Below, piece after piece: positions 6,302 through 12,075 of a stretch of DNA of 14,942 nt. Origin of the DNA: Wenzhouxiangella sp. GTDB taxonomy: Bacteria; Pseudomonadota; Gammaproteobacteria; Xanthomonadales; Wenzhouxiangellaceae. Numbering within the stretch: position 1 is the stretch's first letter; every line of letters starts with the position of its first letter. A model generated the notes under the pieces. The model was not told the DNA's origin, ran no database searches, and saw only the letters and a program-made list of their open reading frames with translations. The position numbers and the translations under genes were made by a program. Location of the stretch: contig SKKV01000085.1 in assembly GCA_007123575.1 (NCBI GenBank), forward strand, positions 1 through 14,942, given 5' to 3'.

Positions 6302-8476
6302 TTGATTTTGTTTCGAACCCTGTTTCTGGCTTCCGGGCTGATCCTGCCCATGCCGCTGCTGGCGCAAGCGCCGGCCGGCGGCAGTGATCGACCCGAGCTG
6401 GTTTGCCTGGAGCCGGAAGACGAATCGCCGCGGCGGCGCCTGGACCGCGACGGCAGCTCGCCGCTGCGCATTTTTTCCGAACAGTTCGAAGCCATCCATG
6501 ACCAGCCGGTGCGCTTTCACGACTCGGTTCGGGTCGAGGTCGGCGACCAGCGCCTGGAAACCGACGAGCTGATTTATGACCGCGCCAGCGGTCGCATTGA
6601 GCTGCCTGCGCTGTTGCGCTACAGCGATGCGCTGATCACCCTCAAGGCCGAGCGCGGCTGGGTAGAGACCGAGATTTCCCAGGCCCAGTTCCAAGGTGTC
6701 GACTACCGCTTCACCCGCGGCGAGGGCAGCGGTGCGGCCGCCAGTATTGAGCTGCTGAGTGGAACCACGGCCCAGGTCGATGCGTTCAGCTTCACCACCT
6801 GTGATCCGGACCGCCCCGACTGGCAACTCAAGGCCGGCGAAGTGCGTCTGGACCTGGAGCGCGGCCAGGGCACCGCTCGCCATGCCCGACTCGACTTCAA
6901 GGGTGTACCCATCCTGTACTCGCCCTGGCTCAGTTTCCCGCTGGACGATCAGCGCAAAAGCGGCTTCCTGTACCCCAGCCTGGGCTTTTCCAGCGATGAC
7001 GGTTTTGACCTGCGCGTGCCCTGGTACTGGAACATTGCCCCCAACCAGGATGCCACCTTCACCCCGAGGCTGATCCAACAGCGAGGTTTTTGGCTAGGCA
7101 CCGAGTACCGCTTTCTGACCCGTCGCCAGCGAGGGCAGGTCGACCTTGAGCTGCTGCCGTCGGATCGGGAAGCGGATCGCAATCGTTATTACGGTCAGTT
7201 GGCCTGGCAGGCGCGTCTGGCGCCGCGCTGGTCGGCACGGGCCGATCTGCGGCGGGCCAGTGACGAGGATTATTTTGTTGATCTGGGCAGCGATCTGGCC
7301 GACTCGGCGGTGCAGTTCCTGCGTTCCAGCGTGTCGGCGCGCGGCAGCGGTCGAAACTGGTCGTTCCAGGTCATGGCCGATGCTTTCCAGGTGCTTGATG
7401 TGAACGTCGCGCCCGGCAACGAGCCCTACCGCCGGCTGCCGCGCATTCAGCTGGACATCGACCAGCCGCTGACCCGGGGCTTGGAGTTCGTTATGGACAA
7501 CGAGCTGGTCTATTTCGATCGTGATGCCGGGGTAACCGGCGCGCGTTTCGATACCCACTCCCGGCTGCGCTACAACCTGCTCCGGCCTGGCTGGTTCTTG
7601 CGCCCGGAGGTTGGCGTTCGCTCGACAGCCTATGATGTCAGCGGCTGGGAGGCTTCCAGCCCGACCCGAACCACCCCCATCGCCAGCTTCGATGCCGGCC
7701 TGATCTTTGAGCGGCGCACCCAGCGCGGCGACGTACAGACCCTGGAGCCACGGTTGTTTTACCTGTACGTACCGTTCGAAAACCAAGACGATTTGCCGAA
7801 CTTCGACACCCGCGACCTGACCTTCGGCATGAGCCAGCTGTTTCATCACAACCGCTTCAGCGGCGCCGACCGGCAGGGTGATGCCAACCAGCTGACCCTG
7901 GCCTTGAGTTCGCGCTTGATCGGCGCCGATGATGGCCGCAGCCGGCTGGAGGCCAGTATTGGCCAGATTCTGTATTTCCGCGACCTGAAGGTGCAGCTGG
8001 ACGATCAGCCGGTCGATGAACGCAGCCGTTCGGCCACGGTGGCCGAAGTTTTCTGGCGTCCGGCCCGGCAAGTGGTGCTGAACGCGGGCTTGCAGTGGGA
8101 TCACAAGGAAAGTGAAACCCAGGTGGCCAGATTTGGTCTCAGTTTCATCGGACGCGATGCTCGCCAGGCTTCGATCGGTTACCGTTATCGGCGCGACCGG
8201 GTTGACCAGGTTGATCTGCGCTTCCGTTATCCGGTGCGTGCCAATATCAACCTGATCGGGCGCGTGAACTACTCGTTCGAGGATGATGAAACGCTGGAGC
8301 TGCTGGGCGGTATTGAATATGAGAGCTGCTGCTGGGCGCTGCGCCTGACCGGCCGCGAGTACATCAGGGATCGCGATTCAGAAACCCGGCGAACGGTGTT
8401 CATGGAACTGCACCTGAAAGGTCTGGGAAGCCTGGGTCGGCGACCCTATCCATTGTTTACCCATCAACATTTTTGA
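6302..8476 (+). CDS. lptD: LPS-assembly outer-membrane protein LptD
   Basis: LptD is the outer-membrane beta-barrel that, with the LptE lipoprotein plug, inserts lipopolysaccharide into the outer leaflet. The product is 724 residues. It has a signal peptide (about 1-22, ending LLAQA) and a periplasmic OstA/jellyroll domain near 50-200 (QFEAIHDQPVRFHDSVRVEV onward). The conserved GVPILYSPWLSFPLDDQRKS and SGFLYPSLG segments follow, then an aromatic-rich barrel to the C-terminus. The four cysteines of the LptD disulfide code are present: C35, C167 and the adjacent pair C676-C677. The start is TTG 6302; TTG 6308 is an alternative, and an in-frame stop lies at 6284-6286. The gene is 58 bp after the metallopeptidase and 46 bp before surA, whose product chaperones LptD. 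Confidence 0.96.
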   Translation: MILFRTLFLASGLILPMPLLAQAPAGGSDRPELVCLEPEDESPRRRLDRDGSSPLRIFSEQFEAIHDQPVRFHDSVRVEVGDQRLETDELIYDRASGRIELPALLRYSDALITLKAERGWVETEISQAQFQGVDYRFTRGEGSGAAASIELLSGTTAQVDAFSFTTCDPDRPDWQLKAGEVRLDLERGQGTARHARLDFKGVPILYSPWLSFPLDDQRKSGFLYPSLGFSSDDGFDLRVPWYWNIAPNQDATFTPRLIQQRGFWLGTEYRFLTRRQRGQVDLELLPSDREADRNRYYGQLAWQARLAPRWSARADLRRASDEDYFVDLGSDLADSAVQFLRSSVSARGSGRNWSFQVMADAFQVLDVNVAPGNEPYRRLPRIQLDIDQPLTRGLEFVMDNELVYFDRDAGVTGARFDTHSRLRYNLLRPGWFLRPEVGVRSTAYDVSGWEASSPTRTTPIASFDAGLIFERRTQRGDVQTLEPRLFYLYVPFENQDDLPNFDTRDLTFGMSQLFHHNRFSGADRQGDANQLTLALSSRLIGADDGRSRLEASIGQILYFRDLKVQLDDQPVDERSRSATVAEVFWRPARQVVLNAGLQWDHKESETQVARFGLSFIGRDARQASIGYRYRRDRVDQVDLRFRYPVRANINLIGRVNYSFEDDETLELLGGIEYESCCWALRLTGREYIRDRDSETRRTVFMELHLKGLGSLGRRPYPLFTHQHF

Positions 8477-8522
8477 TTTTTTTGAATTCGGCCTTTGAGA
8501 GCCCCAAATTCTTAGGATGACC

Positions 8523-9797
8523 ATGAAAAACATCAGTCGCGGCCTGCTTGCCGCCATCTTTCTGCTGCCTGCCCTGGTTCTGGCCCAGGACGCTCGCACT
8601 ATTGATCGCATCGTTGCCCTGGTTGAGGATGATGTGATCTTGCAAAGTGAGCTTGACCAGGCCATCGACATGATCGGGCGTCAAGCCCAGGCGCGCGGCG
8701 ACCGACTGCCGCCGCGCAGCGTGATGGAAGAACAGATGCTGGAGCGTCTGATCATGAGCCGCCTGGAAGTACTGCGCGCCGAAGCGACTGGTATTCGCGC
8801 TTCGGATGCCGATGTCGACCAGGCCCTGGAGCAAGTTGCGCAGCAAAACCGCATGACGGTTGGCCAGCTCCGGGCCGCGATTGAAGCCGACGGCATTGAT
8901 TTTCGCGAGTTTCGGCGCGACATGCGCGAGGAATTGCTAACCAGCCGTCTGCGCCAGCGGGTGGTCAACAGCATGGAAGACATAACCGAAACCGAGGTCG
9001 ATATCCTGCTGGCGTCTGACCGCTTCGGAGGCGCCGAATACCTGCTGTCCCAGATCGCGATCTCGGTGTCTGAAACCGCGACGTCCAGCGAAGTTGACGA
9101 AGCCCGCCGGCGCGCCGAAGACGTGCGCCGCCAGCTCGATGACGGGCTGGATTTCAGCACTGCGGCGCTGACCTTTTCGCAGGCATCGGACGCGCTGGAA
9201 GGCGGTGATGTGGGTTGGCGTAGCATCAATGCCCTGCCGCCGCTGTTTGCCGATGCAATCGAGCAGACCCCGGTCGGTGCCTACACCGATCTGCTGCGCA
9301 CCCCGGGCGGATTCGTGATTCTGCATGTGCGTGATCGGCGCGATCAGACCGAGGTTATCGTCCGCGAGTTTCGCGCCCGCCACCTGATGATCGAACCCTC
9401 GGAGCTGGTCACGCCCGATCAGGCTCGGGATCGCCTGTTTGCCCTGCATCAGCGCATTGTCGACGGCGAGTCTTTTGCCGATCTGGCCCGCGAGTACTCT
9501 ACCGATGAGACCACCGCCAACATAGGCGGCCGGCTGAACTGGTTCACCGCCGGTGAATACGGCTCCCTGTTCCAGCAGATCATTGACGACCTGGAGCCTG
9601 GCGAAGTCAGCAATCCATTCCAGAGCGGATTTGGCTGGCATATTCTCAAGCTCGAAGAGACCCGCCAGGCTGATCGCACGACCGAAACGCTGCGCGCCGA
9701 AGCGCGTGAAATGCTGTTTCGCCAGAAGGCTGAAGACGAAGTGGAACGCTTTCAGCGTCAGCTGCGCGGCGAGTCCTTCGTGGAAGTGCGTTTGTAG
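8523..9797 (+). CDS. surA: Periplasmic chaperone / peptidyl-prolyl isomerase SurA
   Basis: SurA escorts unfolded outer-membrane proteins, including LptD, across the periplasm to the BAM complex. From ATG 8523 the protein is 424 residues. A signal peptide is cleaved after about residue 21 (VLA|QD). The N-terminal chaperone domain starts IDRIVALVEDDVILQSELD. Two parvulin domains follow at roughly 170-275 (AEYLLSQIAI to VILHVRDRR) and 280-385 (RARHLMIEP to GWHILKLEE). A C-terminal helix LRAEAREMLFRQKAEDEVER closes the chaperone module. ATG 8517, two codons earlier, is also in frame, but AGGA at 8514-8517 spaces properly only for 8523. It sits 14 bp upstream of pdxA, and the order lptD-surA-pdxA-ksgA is a classic gammaproteobacterial operon. 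Confidence 0.96.
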   Translation: MKNISRGLLAAIFLLPALVLAQDARTIDRIVALVEDDVILQSELDQAIDMIGRQAQARGDRLPPRSVMEEQMLERLIMSRLEVLRAEATGIRASDADVDQALEQVAQQNRMTVGQLRAAIEADGIDFREFRRDMREELLTSRLRQRVVNSMEDITETEVDILLASDRFGGAEYLLSQIAISVSETATSSEVDEARRRAEDVRRQLDDGLDFSTAALTFSQASDALEGGDVGWRSINALPPLFADAIEQTPVGAYTDLLRTPGGFVILHVRDRRDQTEVIVREFRARHLMIEPSELVTPDQARDRLFALHQRIVDGESFADLAREYSTDETTANIGGRLNWFTAGEYGSLFQQIIDDLEPGEVSNPFQSGFGWHILKLEETRQADRTTETLRAEAREMLFRQKAEDEVERFQRQLRGESFVEVRL

Positions 9798-9811
9798 TCT
9801 GATCTTTTGAG

Positions 9812-10813
9812 GTGACCGCCGCGCTGCTGCTGACGCCGGGCGAACCGGCAGGAATCGGCCCGGAGATTGCCTGCCGCCTTGCTGCCGATTGGCACGGCAA
9901 TAGGGACGGCAATAGGGACGGCAATACGGTTGGCATCTGCCTGGTGGCGGATCCGGCCCTGGTCCAGCGAACGCTGGATCGGCTGGGTCTCAAGCGAGAA
10001 CTGCTCGTGCTTCAGGCACCGGCGGTGGCCGAACCCGGTAGCATCGCGGTATTGCCAGTCGGTATGGCCCAGCCAGAAAAGCCCGGCCATCTTGACCCGG
10101 CCAATGCCCGCTACGTGCTCGATACCTTGCGCGTGGCCGCTGACCACTGCCTGTCTGGCCAGGCTGCCGGCCTGGTCACCGGCCCCGTGCACAAGGGTGT
10201 GATCAACGATGCCGGTGTGCCCTTCAGCGGCCATACCGAATTCCTGGCCGAGCGCGCCGGGGTTGAGCGGGTGGTGATGCTGCTGGCTGCCGGCAGGCTG
10301 CGAGTGGCCCTGGCGACCACCCATCTGCCGCTAAGTGCCGTACCCGCGGCCATTCGTCCGCAGCCGCTTGCCCAAACCCTTGAAATTCTAAATCGCGATC
10401 TAAAAACCCGCTTCGGCATCGCGCAGCCGCGCATCGCCGTGCTTGGCCTGAATCCGCATGCCGGCGAGGGCGGTCACCTGGGCCGCGAAGAGATCGAGGT
10501 GATAGAGCCGGTGATTGCAGAAGCCTGCGCACGAGGTTTGAACCTGGTTGGTCCGCTGCCGGCCGATACCGCCTTTGTGCCTGAGCGATTGCGAGCATTC
10601 GATGCCGTGCTGGCCATGTACCACGACCAGGGTTTGCCGGTGCTCAAGTACGCCGGGTTCGGCCAGGCCGTTAATGTGACCCTGGGTTTGCCGTTTGTCC
10701 GCACCTCGGTTGATCACGGCACCGCGCTGGATATCGCCGGTGGCGGACAAGCCGACATCGGCAGCCTGGCAGCCGCCGTTGACTTGGCTGAGCAGATGAG
10801 CACCCACCGATGA
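9812..10813 (+). CDS. pdxA: 4-hydroxythreonine-4-phosphate dehydrogenase PdxA
   Basis: PdxA oxidises 4-phosphohydroxy-L-threonine with NAD(P) in pyridoxal 5'-phosphate synthesis. The 333-residue product begins LLLTPGEPAGIGPE. The three metal-binding histidines are visible: H141 in SGHTEFLAE, H216 in LNPHAGEGG and H271 in AMYHDQGLPVLKY. TGPVHKGVIN is at 123-132 and RTSVDHGTALDIAGGG near the end. The start is GTG 9812, the only start codon after an in-frame stop at 9800-9802; no independent Shine-Dalgarno site is spaced well, so coupling to surA (14-bp gap) is likely. Residues about 28-38 (HGNRDGNRDGN) come from a 12-bp tandem repeat in a surface-loop position. The stop overlaps the ksgA start by 4 bp (ATGA). 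Confidence 0.96.
   Translation: MTAALLLTPGEPAGIGPEIACRLAADWHGNRDGNRDGNTVGICLVADPALVQRTLDRLGLKRELLVLQAPAVAEPGSIAVLPVGMAQPEKPGHLDPANARYVLDTLRVAADHCLSGQAAGLVTGPVHKGVINDAGVPFSGHTEFLAERAGVERVVMLLAAGRLRVALATTHLPLSAVPAAIRPQPLAQTLEILNRDLKTRFGIAQPRIAVLGLNPHAGEGGHLGREEIEVIEPVIAEACARGLNLVGPLPADTAFVPERLRAFDAVLAMYHDQGLPVLKYAGFGQAVNVTLGLPFVRTSVDHGTALDIAGGGQADIGSLAAAVDLAEQMSTHR
9896..9926 (+). repeat. 12-bp tandem repeat inside pdxA
   Basis: GGCAATAGGGAC occurs twice in perfect tandem (9896-9907, 9908-9919), followed by a third partial copy GGCAATA (9920-9926). It is in frame and encodes Gly-Asn-Arg-Asp repeats between the first helix and the second strand of PdxA. It adds residues where homologues normally have a short loop, so it looks like slippage tolerated by the protein. 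Confidence 0.88.
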
Positions 10814-11595
10814 CATCGCACCGCCCACGCAAGCGTTTCGGCCAGCATTTCTTGCGTGACCGGCAGGTCATTGATCGCATTGTCGCCGCGATTCGCCCCG
10901 AGCCTGGCCAGGCCCTGGTCGAAATTGGCCCTGGCGAGGGCGTCTTGACACGGCCGGTTATCGAGCGCGCCGGCCGACTGGATGTGGTTGAACTTGATCG
11001 TGACCTGGCCACCACCCTGGCCGACCGCCTGGGTCAGCCCAAGGGCCTGACCATTCACCAGGCCGACGCCTTGAAATTCGACTTCGCCAGCCTGGCCGGC
11101 AGCGACAAGCTGCGGGTAATCGGCAATCTGCCCTACAACATATCGACCCCGCTGATTTTCCACCTGCTTAACCAGGCCGAAGCCATCAGCGATATGCTGT
11201 TCATGCTGCAAAAGGAAGTGGTTGATCGGCTGGTCGCTGTGCCCGGCAGTTCGGCCTACGGGCGCCTGTCGGTGATGGCCAGCCTGTACTGCGACATGGA
11301 CTGGCTGTTCGACGTGCCCCCGCAAGCCTTCAAGCCCCCGCCGAAGGTGGACTCAGCCATCATCCGAATGGTGCCAAAGTCCCTGAGCGACAGCGACCGG
11401 GCCCTATTGCCGGCCCTGGACCAGGTCGTCAGAACCAGCTTCGGCCAACGTCGTAAAACCCTACGCAAAAGCCTGAAGAGCCTGATCAACGATCAAGCCT
11501 TCGAGGCCGCAGGCATCAACCCCACAGCCCGCCCCGAAACCCTATCCCTATCTCAATTCCAAACCCTGGCCAGAACCGTAACCCGTAAACCGTAA
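10810..11595 (+). CDS. ksgA: 16S rRNA (adenine1518/1519-N6)-dimethyltransferase RsmA/KsgA
   Basis: KsgA dimethylates two adjacent adenines in the 3'-terminal helix 45 of 16S rRNA during 30S maturation. The 261-residue product has RKRFGQHFLRD at 7-17, SAM motif I VEIGPGEGVLT at 37-47, motif II acidic residues in DVVELDRDL, and the catalytic NLPYNIS at 106-112. FKPPPKVDSAIIRM and the helical C-terminal domain (FGQRRKTLRKSL) follow. It is translationally coupled to pdxA by an ATGA overlap. The C-terminal RTVTRKP and the stop are encoded by heptamer repeat site 3, and the last 45 or so codons have A/C-rich third positions. The usual downstream partners apaG and apaH are not here; a convergent DUF2782 gene follows after 8 bp. 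Confidence 0.97.
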   Translation: MTSHRPRKRFGQHFLRDRQVIDRIVAAIRPEPGQALVEIGPGEGVLTRPVIERAGRLDVVELDRDLATTLADRLGQPKGLTIHQADALKFDFASLAGSDKLRVIGNLPYNISTPLIFHLLNQAEAISDMLFMLQKEVVDRLVAVPGSSAYGRLSVMASLYCDMDWLFDVPPQAFKPPPKVDSAIIRMVPKSLSDSDRALLPALDQVVRTSFGQRRKTLRKSLKSLINDQAFEAAGINPTARPETLSLSQFQTLARTVTRKP

Positions 11596-11598
11596 ACC
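11571..11598. repeat. Heptamer repeat site 3 (four units)
   Basis: On the plus strand the units are CAGAACC, GTAACCC, GTAAACC and GTAAACC, the reverse complement of the unit at 3959-3986. A 22-nt block is identical between the ksgA sense strand here and the msrB sense strand at site 1. The array encodes the last KsgA residues and its stop, and it runs into a 10-bp palindrome AAACCGGTTT (11594-11603) that fills the gap to the convergent DUF2782 gene. Confidence 0.85.
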
Positions 11599-11603
11599 GG
11601 TTT

Positions 11604-11954
11604 CTACCATTCCACAATCTTCCACCGCGCCGGATAGACCGGATCCACCTGGTCAACATAATGCCGAGCATCGAAGTTGCCGTCTCCGGTGGAATCAATC
11701 AGGTAGTAGGCCGGGCCAGTCGCTGGTATGACGCGGATCATGTAAACCACGCCGCCGGACATGTACTCCTCGATCGTGCGATCGTCTTCGCGCCGAATAC
11801 GGACCTGGGGCTCGAGCTGGTCATCCGGGTCTTGAACTTTTGGCGGCAGCGGTTCCGGCTCGGGCATGGGCGGTGGCGGGGGAGCGTCGCTCTGCATTGC
11901 CAGGGCAAGCGATGAGACCACCAGCAGGGGGAGAAGCAGTAGCGCTTGTTTCAT
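11604..11954 (-). CDS. Small secreted protein, DUF2782-like
   Basis: The 116-residue product has a signal peptide (MKQALLLLPLLVVSSLALA, about 1-19). A Pro/Glu-rich linker (about 25-40, PPPPPMPEPEPLPP) follows, then an acidic-basic stretch EPQVRIRREDDRTIEEYMSG. The compact C-terminal domain holds VVYMIRVIPATGPAYYLID, GDGNFD and PVYPARWKIVEW. This organisation, and its place beside polA, match DUF2782 (PF11191), a gammaproteobacterial family of unknown function. It should be periplasmic. GGAGG at 11967-11963 (minus strand), 8 nt from ATG 11954, is a strong ribosome-binding site. It is divergent from polA across 121 bp and convergent with ksgA. No function can be assigned from sequence. Confidence 0.83.
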   Translation of the reverse strand: MKQALLLLPLLVVSSLALAMQSDAPPPPPMPEPEPLPPKVQDPDDQLEPQVRIRREDDRTIEEYMSGGVVYMIRVIPATGPAYYLIDSTGDGNFDARHYVDQVDPVYPARWKIVEW

Positions 11955-11973
11955 AGAGCCAACCTCCGCATAC

Positions 11974-11995
11974 GTCTAACAGAAGTCTAACAGAC
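11974..11995. promoter_or_regulatory. Direct repeat/dyad in the DUF2782-polA divergent region
   Basis: GTCTAACAGA occurs twice, 11 bp apart (11974-11983 and 11985-11994). The second copy with its next base is a perfect dyad, GTCT-AAC-AGAC. Two copies one helical turn apart, 20-41 bp upstream of the DUF2782 start, suggest a protein-binding site, but the factor is unknown and chance is not excluded. I could not place convincing -35/-10 boxes in this 121-bp region. Confidence 0.35.
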
Positions 11996-12075
11996 TCCCG
12001 TAGCTGCACAGATGACGGCCATCAGTTCCCGTATCATTCAGCCAAGACACTTCCCTGAATCCGCTCAAGCTTGCC

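Noticed and set aside
7094..8104. 336-codon minus-strand frame across lptD
   Set aside because: It is antisense to the LptD barrel, and the opposite strand carries the conserved protein.
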